NCBI GenBank assembly: GCA_964617665.1
Contig: CAZUAH010000046.1
Coordinates: 1 to 44,520 of the forward strand
DNA length: 44,520 bases
DNA from: JADHUC01 sp964617665
Lineage (GTDB): Bacteria; Planctomycetota; Planctomycetia; Pirellulales; Pirellulaceae
Direction: 5' to 3'
Below are positions 43,501 to 44,520 of the stretch, piece by piece. How positions within the stretch are numbered: position 1 is the stretch's first letter; each line of letters opens with the position of its first letter. Both the position numbers and the translations under genes were made by a program. The notes under the pieces were generated by a model. The model worked only from the letters and a program-made list of their open reading frames with translations, made no database searches and was not told the DNA's origin.

Positions 43501-44493
43501 CACTATGGCATCCGGCGTCAGTCGCAGTGGTGCCGCGGGCAGCTCTTCGTCCGTACCGACCCGCAAACGGAACGTTCCCGGGCCCAAGTTGGCTCCAGTC
43601 GTAGGATGCTCCAATTCATCCAAGTTCTGCGCGAACGTCAACGTTGCGCTGTCGTTCACCGAATCGTACTGAACCGTGTCCGGCACGATTGTTACGTCGT
43701 CCGTATTCTCCACCGTATCGCCGGTAAAGATCAGGCGGTAGAAGCCAGGGTTCTCGGCCGAGCGTTGCGTCGGGTTGCCCGCCGAATCGTCTTCCACGAA
43801 GAGATCGTCGTCGTTGAAGTACACCACGATCTGATCTCTGGCCTGGCTGAGGATCGTGTTGCTTGGATCATTCGGGTCCGGGATTCGCGCGACCGGTTGG
43901 GGCACGACGGCCACAACCTGAGGCCCAAGATTCAGTTCGAACGAGACGGTCATCAAACTCGTCCCGTTGTCCACACCGTCATCAGTGGTGTCACCGAAAG
44001 CCTCGCCCCGCGTGTTGCGAAGAGCCGTGATCCCGTTCAGCGCATCGTCGATGCCATACAACTCGACCCGGTACAAGTCATCCGGGAGCGTTTCAGCAAA
44101 CCGCACGATCACCTCGTTCTCGTGCGGCACGTCGCCGACGCCTATGTAGCCAGGCTGCACTACGACGAAGTCGTTGTCGAATTCGCCGTCAAGCCCGCTG
44201 CGAACGATTCGGATCCCGTCCAGCGTGTTGGCGTCGATCCGCTGATTCTCGTCGAACTTGAACGTAAGGTCGCGCGGCGCGATTTCGCGCTCGCCGCCTC
44301 CGTCCAACGGCAGTAATTCACCATCGGTCGGTTGAAGTCCAGCCAGACGCGGCCCAACGACCGCCAGTAGCATGCGGTCTTCGAGCTTCTCTAACAGCAG
44401 CTCGCGCCTTGCAGCTTTCTTTACCGATTGACGACGTCTCTTGCGCTCGCGACGAGATCCCAACGAGGACGTACGAGGACTTTGGATGGCCAT
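19546..44493 (-). CDS. Giant multi-repeat exoprotein (8,315 aa), LEPR-XLL and dockerin
   Basis: One uninterrupted frame of 24,948 bases encodes an acidic, Asp/Gly/Thr-rich protein of roughly 0.87 MDa. The start ATG 44493 (MAIQSPRTSS) has GAAGGG six bases upstream; an in-frame ATG at 44517 lacks such a site. Residue order: basic N-terminus and LEPR-XLL motif LLLEKLEDRMLLA (32-44); Ig-like domains (to about 320); matrixin-like domain without HExxH (about 503-658); PPC domain (about 685-788); FEF unit (858-952); DUF1565-like beta-helix (968-1285); four fibronectin-like repeats (1293-1752); second beta-helix (1755-2065); PPC and jelly-roll-like parts; choice-of-anchor L (3120-3373); FEF arrays (4235-4735 and 4985-5508); GEVED (5508-5615); NEQQ units (5758-6450); cadherin-like repeats to about 8105; dockerin (8110-8185); 130-residue tail. 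There is no enzymatic site I can defend. A surface or extracellular adhesion or matrix role is inferred. The 27 bases upstream to the window end are too few to show its promoter. Confidence 0.95.
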   Translation of the reverse strand: MAIQSPRTSSLGSRRERKRRRQSVKKAARRELLLEKLEDRMLLAVVGPRLAGLQPTDGELLPLDGGGEREIAPRDLTFKFDENQRIDANTLDGIRIVRSGLDGEFDNDFVVVQPGYIGVGDVPHENEVIVRFAETLPDDLYRVELYGIDDALNGITALRNTRGEAFGDTTDDGVDNGTSLMTVSFELNLGPQVVAVVPQPVARIPDPNDPSNTILSQARDQIVVYFNDDDLFVEDDSAGNPTQRSAENPGFYRLIFTGDTVENTDDVTIVPDTVQYDSVNDSATLTFAQNLDELEHPTTGANLGPGTFRLRVGTDEELPAAPLRLTPDAIVTTDFGTGGPLEMTFAATEDFSRAVNISFIENPLGLGTAPNVAVTGHSITVELNNSGSGTTADELAAAIAGNAAASALVSATVTTGSGATPIIGSGVGMLRVAGLGSSFATASVLPELDGLEKRDGQSLILSSSIDPQQFLLDFPGATDEPGHRDIPSEIGSGYEQHVNPAFGPDTIAGVTTIQYNFRQFYGVDAQDNPLSNLITEDQRQRVREAVELWGKELGVQFLETPDQGLTFVTGDPRALDPNDPNVLDHAINPGFGSNYNFIVRVDPTFTNGMLILDSDQQWNSRYGGDWFERVMVGLGAMLGLQRANDLPVTNLMAYDTTEPFLGSPPGVFGSQPDPVYPGNADIIHGQYVHRPDSNDIDLYRFTIDLDDQDLDEKKQGLLTVESFAERLPNSSQLDTVLSLYREVAIRDENGDVIGFERELISRNDDYYSSDSYISLDLGSGTYYIGVTATGNTDFDPVIEDTGFGGASQGEYELRVTYRAQVDDDDAISDLDRSDEGRPGTPLDGDADGVPGGVYNFWFQTRPLQRVINITDDGNAYVDGQSLTLEDAFGTERRFEFDSDSPPNVSPGANPIPFISGVAPTAANDMAFALANSINAAGFSITAVREGPRIVLTGDRSATLTQNAVGIGLAGKTIFVDKTTGSNLIGTLVKPFDDISTAFDSSVPGDIVRIVGNGGFDNDRATLDDNFAYEIGFGSSGGPAVLPDGSTMAVPKGVTTMIDAGAILKLRRARIGVGSSSASVDRSNGALQVLGTPHESVYFTSWLDETIGDDTHPPTTTPADGDWGGIIYRADQDNAEARFNYEDEGIFLNYVNHADIRYGGGIVRIDTVDQVVNPIQMVEMRPTVTFNSITYSADAALSADPNSFEETNFHSPRFQLVNEFTSDYERIGPEVHGNHLVDNSINGLFVRIKTPAGTELRSLTVPGRFDDVDVVHVIAENLKILGQPGEALLEVERPPVDLITFSTQVGGSLAAATYNYKLVFVDENGFEGRPSEATNDVILPAGQTAIRLNSLPPVSGNFVSRRLYRSQLGGGGPYNLIADLDADDSAFVDDGSFLPSLTENLLERDPPSVMEVTLTEHEIPPATATVPGVSPGVHNYRVVLVDPDGNPSPASDPTADINVSSPAVPANVMVVDLTGLPVAPAGYIKQIYRSEVGGGAPYDLISEVHADETGYIDDGSMIVGDAPSISGVAFTKSTLPAGTLPNGTYNYRVVFVDAQGNKSAPSAPTADITLTGADNTITLGSLPAAERPYTGRLIYRSTTTGAGPYTYVTEIGDRSTTTTFEDRGIDDGALAPAPDVSLVVVETSDTATGLAAGTLPDGLYDYRVVFVDAAGDKTSASAPTATVALGPTTNGSVRLSNLPAAPAPFTGRLVYRSAVGGVGPYALVAFINDPTTTTSYDDHGGALTNSLNLTTPGLMSHELDPRLTGVVRARPDARLKIDPGAIIKLEGARLEITFGAQLIAEGFDGQEVIFTSKLDDRYGAGGTFDTNEDDGPGEAGPSRGDWAGIYVGPMGQLNLDHTYIAFGGGDNSKIEGTFKGFNIIELHQADARIANSVIEQNDPGTGGQGPSDRFGRGTNNPATIFIRGSRPVLLNNIIRDNASDAIDINVDVFTHYFTGDSGRATGPIDQVTQYPDNQGPLIRGNQLDNNGLNGMRIRSPGVTLSTQSVWDDTDIVHVLGDEVRVSDYHVQSGLYLKSSPNESLVVKLTGGASVSDAFNSNPWGGGGFTATGNPLEMEDRIGGTLYVLGQPGFPVVLTSIHDDTVGAGVQPDGTPQTDTNNNGIASTPSPGDWRSVRLDQDSHDRNVENVLEMESATETAPGPNGTLDTAQFLGDLAPSEYGSDNNLRLGFQIQGLLNEPGDVDVYSFTAEAGTEIWFDIDRSSYALDAVIDVLDANGELIAQSNNSQDETVDPSLLFSTAAIPDGDVNPLQRLPGPYQPRHASGVVKDFWTTNSRDAGMRVVLPGAAGQRSPYIFRVRSSNLDVGDPASDLQDPDKLYDGLTFGAYQLQVRMGETDEIPGSTVRYADIRYARNGVEVIGLPGHSPLLGEASEDELLDRFGANNGSTAMDVFTPGIRPQNLGNLFNTDRATLSVAGSLSSSADADYYTFDVRYDAISNPSAHHGSLAFDIDYADNLSRPDTIVTVFDSLGRPVLIGRDSNISEDRPAPILAPDDQSGMKDLSRGSVGELDPFIGPVELPEGTYFAAVTSDRYLPSELVNNPAARLEPIDSVVRIAEDHIGTFGGSTAKDPVVPFLLDPTFDGTTVSPTNLWHVSTRESSTLGHGLTPAFDGSRLGLSAGAVNKIEPNDSIATAQSLEGLVWSLNSDPDIGDGSTNTSTTIPHMTVSATGNDTVDYYSFVVTDVPARGIFDIDYGDTGTNPATDIETNFILFDAAGSWIRWDTWGFPSEGAGGSTTTSDPFFEHTFDTPGTYVIGVGDWTYEPIFRDGPIPPGRTYTMHVSLENHPAVTTTGAGGETFYFGDETNGTYSAGDGGSLLSNAFNLEDYSAEDKPVLYFNYKLETASGDDFRVYARRSDGTEALLASSNAADITASVQLLIDDNVWRQARVELDDFAGLDQLRLRYDFQGATGGAEGVHIDDLVVGFAERGEMITNAINNSTFAQRPGYNTAGRVLDGEYQLEIRKATDFGTSIDAELGTVTFAGLILDSSFDTNDRHTRQLSIVAPSGMDVQDGQTFVLGDGSGSLTFEFEDLALANGIAPGNVRVGFLATYRDDQVAESIRDAINSPSVQSTLDLQAGLSDGTTAGTSSNANIVNLYGNAVGDFFIRPTGAIEVTGDSTTDDVEFANRLRDTILGDGVTAVGDAAYVGGVDATDSTFTSAGVFTGGLSSIGFDSGIVLATGDVEAAAGPNTDDSSSGTASGAGDADLDTEFGVPTTDATSLEFDFDVAADDDVFFNFVFASEEYNKLVGSPGTDSFAVFIDGVNVALVPGVGDPVSRETVNGGTPFGSGGQNPLLYNNNDLSDSGRFLRELGYDGFTDVFTASASLLAADNPHTIRIAIADVGGTDGDSAVFVQAGTFGTDDPTPPSPPPIVGIQHEGFGDSNHFRDQGQVLIHSNTITDSADFGIVADAGIRTVDPVEGLPLSQPHMGPVRNLRELNNATSTGAVGGFAPGVTIVNNTISGEGLGGIHQSGNLQPWEIVPVRNDIVDGQEEYLCDGDAFSVTAFRTTVQFEFEDTANHAATVYCPANPAGGDGWTPGRVPIFYSLGGTSQAQLANAIASAITQSILVTNDTTLVAEANTAPSRAVGVELDLGTFLVPNRAVYVDHARSIGYIVNSNGPSPFKALRVLPIEDAAQPFTRIVNNTVHGNDGRASFYPDSPVEPNDTIFNAVDTRQGRSHSPEVFTASNVTIGDTASFPLEPEADVDFYQFQLDIDDHVQITVNGGQFVPVVRLFNAIGEEFISNDPGAPFGAPLTNVVGNSVTMDFYAEEGDTYYVAVSGEANDAYSPLSLGSRTPATAYGPYNITVNVMAPRTWVIDTQALVNTPGSYEVFDIDGNSRVISGGGVALTANTPAVANTLAGQVGGRGVRGSTLGSGAGRRYVVIEGASKVVQLSGPGNTLTPTLNVNNIDGGVLPETGILISEESTPTLLNNVVSNTGTGILQLDSGTSVEGASLHQHNQGSNSNIAGNNSDFTIVLPNNDPLYVNAPDGNLYPAPLSRSIDSSVDSLEDRPQFVLVKGPMGISNSPILAPERDATGQLRVDDPDIGTPQGQGADVFKDRGSLDRSDFVGPAAVLLNPRDNDAEGNDIDPTDTVVHLLTGIYDSIQIQVVDGFESADPFPGVGVNDDTVLGPTDSAIDQLPGAAVTVFENGVFLEEGLDYTYRFDTTSNTIRLTPLAGVWPDDKVYVIKLNNRDRYVVNAPSGDEAWAHENDPNDPNARFIQLTDDQGGTITFEYDSGFNLQVPQSLEIQVPTLGITDGQWFTIRDASDPLSQPVTFELDVNGSTLPGNIPVEFTPSASRDEIADALVTAFTGPAALGSGLQLASKNIGGGSVHLGAPESYVLNMGQSALTQAMTIQTIAVPEDPALPGEALVQDQDTFTIDDGATSVTFELDFDGFVTPGNTPVDLTAFVAPPTPDEVASQIELALTGSGLNLVGMGHVGGGVIRVTSDAGTTVDVSGSSLYGGNVSRPVADGEIVVVRYDNGSATPDIVRRFEFDRDSSPLGGSDVVIPFSLSDTASEVGYKLGAAVSVAAGLNLPEAKHLENGLVYLGGTVDHQVDVTSSPSFVVESQPDSKTTTTLNLPGLLTIEVPANGGLGITAGDTFAITDQTMSPAEQMQTFEFYDGSTPVGFGNHQVDFINTDASELAQNIIDAINNVVIPGETFLAGVTPTLVPGGVELDGANSNHDLDTSLATNVNTLGGRIEDGESFTIEYQGNQTTFEFNNNGTLSDATRTPINFTAASTIDYIADEMVLQISTTPGLSLAQVENVGGGAVRLNDTSGHITTFPPDAIPPEDSLFDTGIPGGAVRLAYEPWTGFTGDMFAQVMIDAANAISNTNGVTLSLRGGNTIFVDFYDPNTNEPADYVSGNVTVAGVSNYFLRAIQDLPGNWLKANQFTDETQFTILMPGADLDFGDARATAKPSQYPTLFEEDGARHVITVSGPFLGDRVDGDPDGQPVPAAFGDDLDHIVDVRDSSLTVSGHAPLTIQVPAGGVPDQGVFDVTTDGVTTRFEFDQDDNGIAPTSDHAVVYSAGATVPEIAEAIAAAVDGAGIGLQPVHLGAGAVHLGGEQIHLIDTSGSSISTEGLPVYLIRAVAGIELGEAQTFALSDGLEIAPTIFEFDSDGFVQAGNIAIPFLAADDAIAVAGSIATAVNAAGVAVTLTDLGDGTVDVRGEASHVIDFQTSTLNSASYTPLTLSVPAAGLGFEFAPSLIVKVRKAAGGGVADAETFTVGDGTNTVMFEFDSTGVPVNLDARIISVNTFDAPIDVATAIKSAIDQAVTDGVLTGVAPTIDDTSDPNFILMDLAAGVLHSVDTSAAGLQHEVAISDGESFIVDDGVNAPMTFEFENLSLPVGDPDKGVTFGNVEVGYWPADSANDVANAIVDAIANAGLVGLVPENLSNGNIQVGGNGSVDATLTINLSEAGAAGGVLDKSIFHLLDGIETRRFEFDADGKATPGNVTIEYGVTSTAEDIANAMVAAIRDTGFGVNVVHLGGGEIAMVGDDEDGVRFDRVFTAGSSVPITVTASGAGYLDAWIDFNGDGDWNDQFEKVFDRELIAAGPSQLFVQVPVAAAPGETYARFRLSSEGGLSPTGLAIDGEVEDYRIDVISNDPPEITVPGPQVTDEDEPLAIANVRVADSDAMTATIEVTMFVVNGTLTLREIVPGGLIAANITDNGTDRVVLSGTLAQINNTLADPDGLVYRNEPEHYSGDDRLTIVADDLGNSGSGGPLQDVATVAIMINELNDAPVVVGDITILFEGSLANTNVGEVTIDSGNLTLDGSVPSVTTVQEGLLRLNEQQEITLPAGTTGGTFTLSFDDGAVADTTGDIDFDATAAEVQTALEGLSNVESGDVSVTGNDGGPWTVEFLGSLASEDFADMTADGTNLTPAVDPTVAVTQDGRQGQNEQQDVTLPLGLADGTFTLTVVNGIGTWTTADIPFNASADAVEAALEAMPNVDDVNVFVDVLVDGRSPWTIEFVGSLSEMDVATTIDAANLGPASTPSVNTTLDGSGGQNEQQTVALHPGVIGGTFTLEFGGETTLPILFNASALAVETALEVLSTIDGVSVTGNIGGPWVVEFVGDAVRDKDLDVITIDGTGLTPAGTPTVVTIVNGSGGQNAQQTVDLPRGAYDGTFTLTFDDGTTVATTVDINFNAPATGLGSVEEALENLPNVDDVSVTGRAGGPWVIDFVGDMVRDRDVDQIAADGTNLLMGAWADTLEHGDAVAPQNERQVVTLPAAVNGGTFTLTFDDGTTVATTGAINFNAPASTVLDSIEWALEALPNIDDVTVMRHRWIDATEETPLNITFLEVADPDVHETPGGELVVSLSVHDGTLTVGAASVTTLQQGIPTVQNEQQLVELPIGITSGPFTLNFDGQVTADIQYNATAGDVQLALETLSNIGVGDVAVTGDAGGPWTVEFVGNLAGMDVAEMVIDGVDLVLPSTVNMTGTVADINNTLAAGVTYLPNPDFDDHDHLTITARDQGYSGAGGPRMDSQTITIDVVGNDGDVEGNNDDPLVTVPSNLTTTEDTTLALTGFNVWDVDSGLEDITVTVSVEDGAASRGTLTINSVTGGVDPALQVAANGTAAITITAPMYAISTTLTDPNGWTYTPPGNFVGNEVLTTVVNDGGFSGTGGGVDTPDAYTTITVTEFNDLPTVDVSGVGTTTLDEDSSLSIGPISVNDVEANPATDVILVTLMARFQSGENSIPSGTIIVDDSVPLGVPSGGISGNGTASVGLTGTIVQINNTLGTIGRYLDYQPDQELNDNLGSMFLVITANDQGMWPPPRAEGSATIPLSVNALNDPPVVSVPGPLSVNEDTDLSVPLISVADVDALEAGSDGVITVTLEVTAGTLTVRENFTGGLPSSAIANNPSSTVTLTGTVAEINTTLAQSDGLVYRGVQDDSGPVTLTVTADDGGKMGTVDPPGNTTDSKTVDITVVADNDEPEITVPDTATPNELPVDEDKNLVIGGISVADVDALGADVQVTLAAGNGSISVDETVPTGLGAGDISGNGTDSVVLTGSLAEINDTLAVGVTYTGDPNFNSGLDNSNTDTLTVTADDLGNGPPPAESAQETINIKVLAVNDPPVLAGLGAMTVDEDTQLALPPITVSDVDVAETPGGTLTVNLSVDNGGLTVDVGVPGGVDLTAGDAVQYTDNDNNGLYESVTITAELSRINTTFAAATGLTYTPNPDFNSGNGNVNPDQLIVTVDDGGRTGKDDGDGTSDSETVPITVVAVNDAPVLELPVDQAMFEDRLLPIPFALDSVTDIDAVEAPGNGLLKVVLTAVDGVLMVRSDIPGGLSVSDFSIGSPESDAGTGADWMVGGTVEFDAFEDSINTTLSYVFGLPPTEQRGVTYRPNQYFNGTETIGVSVNDLGNTDGTLGNPLTDEGSFSVSVAPVNNPPVLTVPSTTLAVDEDTDLPLSGPGFAVADVDAAEGTGEISLRLEVFSSSITVNTNVPGGVGAADVSYLSQGDVTLTGTPGQINATLLADGVVFRANPNFKGQTSLVLTLTDEVGGQVNWGHGGTVPDTETITITVNAVNDAPTVVVPDTDQTPLVTDEDTSLTITGISFDDVDDEGAADMEVVLTAGRGTIDVDELALLGVGVGGISGDGGSTVTLTGTKAAINGTLAAGIVYQGNDDVTGMDTITVTANDNGNTPDPPQIGEGTITVSINAVNDAPVVVLPGSPAVDEDTPLWFTGANVISVTDVDSGAGNIVVTMDVNDGTLIVNPTVNGGLDQNGISVLGPGHVVLTGTAFQIFRTLSDNLGLSYQGNLDFNGTDVLTVVANDQGNTGSGVAEIVTASTTITVNAVNDPPVVDNPIEDLTVAEDSPNRVIELFPGVFHDPDNTTLNLQVTGNTDPSLVSLSIVDTQLTLAFQPNQSGRQAEIRVTASDGVASATDVFIVTVTPVDDSPFVANEIPDVTVLEGTLNRVLDLSNVFGDPDIPPDSLTLSYNDSADNTNQSLVTGSLNPATRSLTLTFQTGQAGKAQLTVHAEDTTGLMVQDTFTVTVNDAPEAALDEASTNEDTSVTIFPLANDTDSDGVVDPTTLAIVPGSGPVNGTVVVVNGVVTYTPADNFSGPDSFRYTVRDNDGFESNQATVSISVDSVPDYQNPVLHTDVNADGQTSPLDALIVINRINSLGFGLPPDPIPPELPLTYWDVNGDDLVTGQDVVPIVQQLNALAGGEAEETPSQAVVEVTPDNGGQSFGEGEAHGLVVAPDYTLLAPVGNAATETNVNTRQPVKPSSDSPVRGSVAESDGPTRIDSAFEILGRGSEPLDDSGFDDVLSDIADDVDGAHEGELAEDWVLSGLQPRN
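19940..20165 (-). other. Dockerin-like C-terminal domain
   Basis: Two EF-hand-like loops are visible: HTDVNADGQTSPLDALIVIN and YWDVNGDDLVTGQDVVPIVQ, each with the DxNxDGxxxxxDxxxxxxx spacing of type I dockerin duplicates. Many large planctomycete proteins end this way. It could dock to a cohesin-like partner or simply bind calcium. A 130-residue acidic tail follows. Confidence 0.8.
20650..27640 (-). repeat. Cadherin-like (tandem-95 type) repeats
   Basis: At least 11 long repeats of about 125-150 residues with pattern NDxPxVxVP...VDEDTxLxxxxIxVxDVDA...IxVTLxVxxGTLTV...GGL...GNGTxSVxLTGTxAxINxTLAxGxxYxGNPDFNGxDTLTVTADDxGN...ITVxAVNDAP. They run from 27640 to about 21050, interrupted by the NEQQ array and the lone NEQQ unit. 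Two shorter repeats of about 95 residues follow (21050-20465). A final typical cadherin-like/VCBS-style repeat (DTDSDGVVDPTT, YTPADNFSGPDSFRYTVRDN) is at 20180-20465. Confidence 0.8.
25615..27222 (-). repeat. NEQQ repeat array (five units of about 108 aa)
   Basis: NEQQ (variants NAQQ, NERQ) recurs at about 27080, 26757, 26436, 26123 and 25794, with spacings of 313-330 bases. Consensus: NEQQxVTLPxG..GTFTLxFDDG..TTxDIxFNA.A..VexALExLPNVDDVSVTG..GGPWxVEFVG...DxDxxxxDGTNLxPA..PxVxTxxxGxGGQ. The array opens with a partial C-terminal piece (ILFEGSLANTNVGEV) and its last unit breaks off after NIDDVTV. A sixth, isolated copy lies at 25145-25455 (NEQQ at about 25420). Confidence 0.85.
27650..27970 (-). 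other. GEVED domain
   Basis: DEDGVRFDR, SGAGYLDAWIDFNGDGDWND, then YARFRLSS and the name-giving DGEVEDYRIDV. This beta-sandwich domain is common in large secreted bacterial proteins and has an acidic loop (DFNGDGDWND) that could bind calcium. Confidence 0.85.
27970..29540 (-). repeat. FEF-unit array 2, inside the GEVED module
   Basis: Five more units of the FEF family, with motif runs at about 29431, 29109, 28743, 28433 and 28128 (spacings 322, 366, 310, 305 bases). They lie between the DFGDA half-module (29540-29740, with DGARHV and FGDD) and the GEVED half (27650-27970, starting VGDDEDGVRF). All units stay in frame and differ clearly in sequence. Confidence 0.75.
30290..31790 (-). repeat. 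FEF-unit array 1
   Basis: Units of about 100-125 residues with pattern DGxxFxIxDG...(T/R)FE(F/L/Y)(D/N)xDG...GNxPIxF...A..I...GLxL...GGGxVxLGG. FEF-type codon runs are at about 31765 (partial unit), 31630, 31288, 30978, 30601 and 30303. Single relatives lie N-terminal at about 41814, 35376 and 33930. The array follows a NNRDRYVVNAPSGDE linker and precedes the DFGDA half-module. Confidence 0.75.
34375..35135 (-). other. Choice-of-anchor L domain
   Basis: Residues about 3120-3373 contain the order typical of this domain: LRDTILGDGVTAVGDAAYVG, IGFDSGIVLATGDVEAAAGP, DADLDTEFG, LEFDFDVAADDDVFFNFVFA then SEEYNKLVG, DSFAVFIDGVNVALVPG and a VNGG segment. This domain is usually seen once near the C-terminus of surface proteins that carry varied sorting anchors. 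Here it is internal. Confidence 0.75.
39240..40615 (-). repeat. Four tandem fibronectin-like repeats (111-120 aa)
   Basis: The signature (Y/H)xYRVVxVDxxG recurs four times: TYNYKLVFVDENG, VHNYRVVLVDPDG, TYNYRVVFVDAQG and LYDYRVVFVDAAG. Anchored on the same codon, the spacings are 360, 333 and 345 bases. Each unit also carries (R/Q)xxYRS..GG.GPY and a closing DDG or similar. The fold is probably fibronectin III-like. It sits between the two beta-helix regions. Confidence 0.8.
40640..41590 (-). other. DUF1565-like parallel beta-helix region
   Basis: It begins TIFVDKTTGSN followed by LVKPFDDISTAFD and GDIVRIVGNGG, the standard opening of DUF1565/right-handed beta-helix domains in secreted bacterial proteins. 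It continues with short strands rich in Ile/Val and Asn (GIFLNYVNHADIRYGGG, GNHLVDNSINGLFVR). A second helix-like region at about 38300-39230 repeats the style (ANSVIEQN, LLNNIIRDNASDAIDI, LIRGNQLDNNGLNGMRI). Confidence 0.7.
42520..42985 (-). other. Matrixin-like domain lacking the zinc motif
   Basis: The segment starts VTTIQYNFRQFYG, continues ITEDQRQRVREAVELWGKE (the layout of secreted metallopeptidases such as matrixins), and reaches WFERVMVGLGAMLGLQRAND at about residues 625-644. The expected HExxHxxGxxH is absent there: the histidines are replaced while the helix spacing and GLG/LGL pattern remain. The next part (DIIHGQYVHRPDSNDIDLYRF region) leads into a PPC domain. Most likely a catalytically dead structural domain. 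Confidence 0.55.
44362..44400 (-). other. LEPR-XLL N-terminal motif of the giant protein
   Basis: Residues 32-44 read LLLEKLEDRMLLA after a strongly basic stretch (RRERKRRR, KKAARR). This matches the LEPR-XLL motif found at the N-terminus of very large secreted planctomycete proteins. No ordinary hydrophobic signal peptide follows, so export presumably relies on this motif and its basic lead. Confidence 0.85.
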
Positions 44494-44520
44494 AACCAGC
44501 CCTTCAGGTGGTGGCAAGTT

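Noticed and set aside
42916..44316. Plus-strand open frame of 466 codons opposite the giant gene
   Set aside because: Composition is rich in Arg/His/Val with no domain, and it lies fully antisense to a clearly coding frame; many similar long antisense frames (for example 37765-39105 and 21217-22263) arise from the GC-rich codon use of the giant gene.

Overview
The window looks like chromosomal DNA of a planctomycete, most likely in the Pirellulales. The strongest sign is the giant exoprotein, which opens with the planctomycete LEPR-XLL sorting motif and ends in a dockerin-like domain. A fused gamma-alpha KorA, a PurL carrying N-terminal PurS-like sequence and a single intact 25 kb secreted repeat gene fit the same picture. 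Genus and species cannot be told from this sequence alone. I see no phage, insertion sequence, CRISPR array, rRNA or tRNA.

Layout. Positions 38-9739 hold a run of eight minus-strand genes, read right to left: a nucleosidase-like enzyme, mtaB (tRNA methylthiotransferase), a secreted alpha/beta hydrolase, ruvX, larC, a TyrA-type prephenate dehydrogenase, PurS-fused purL, and purQ. Most are tightly packed or overlapping; a hairpin splits the run between ruvX and larC. Positions 9740-10040 are a divergent intergenic region with a good sigma70-like promoter and a palindrome over its -10 box. It drives cysH (APS reductase) and a translationally coupled Rrf2 regulator with no Fe-S cysteines, which may be a self-contained sulfur-assimilation switch. 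A membrane-anchored 865-residue protein of unknown function follows (11498-14095). It ends back to back with korB; korB and korA (14096-17011, minus strand) encode a 2-oxoacid:ferredoxin oxidoreductase. After a 483-base divergent spacer come pgk and an enlarged nucleoside-diphosphate-kinase-like protein (plus strand).

The right 25 kb (19546-44493, minus strand) is a single open reading frame for a protein of 8,315 residues. It is a mosaic of beta-rich modules: LEPR-XLL signal, Ig-like domains, a matrixin-like domain without a zinc site, PPC domains, two parallel beta-helix regions, four fibronectin-like repeats, a choice-of-anchor L domain, 14 copies of a 'DGxxF...FEF' unit, a GEVED domain, six copies of a 'NEQQ' unit of about 108 residues, at least 11 long cadherin-like (tandem-95 type) repeats, and a dockerin. 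The most interesting point is that the small repeat families are nested inside other domains. NEQQ units interrupt cadherin-like repeats, and five FEF units split the usually continuous DFGDA/GEVED module. This suggests that the repeat units spread as in-frame insertions. The whole protein appears to contain only two cysteines, 30 residues apart in the same unit.

Working together: the left half is core metabolism and RNA or DNA housekeeping (purines, tyrosine, sulfur, glycolysis, 2-oxoacid oxidation). The giant gene is an unrelated surface or extracellular adhesin-like gene. No dedicated defence or secondary-metabolite system is visible.
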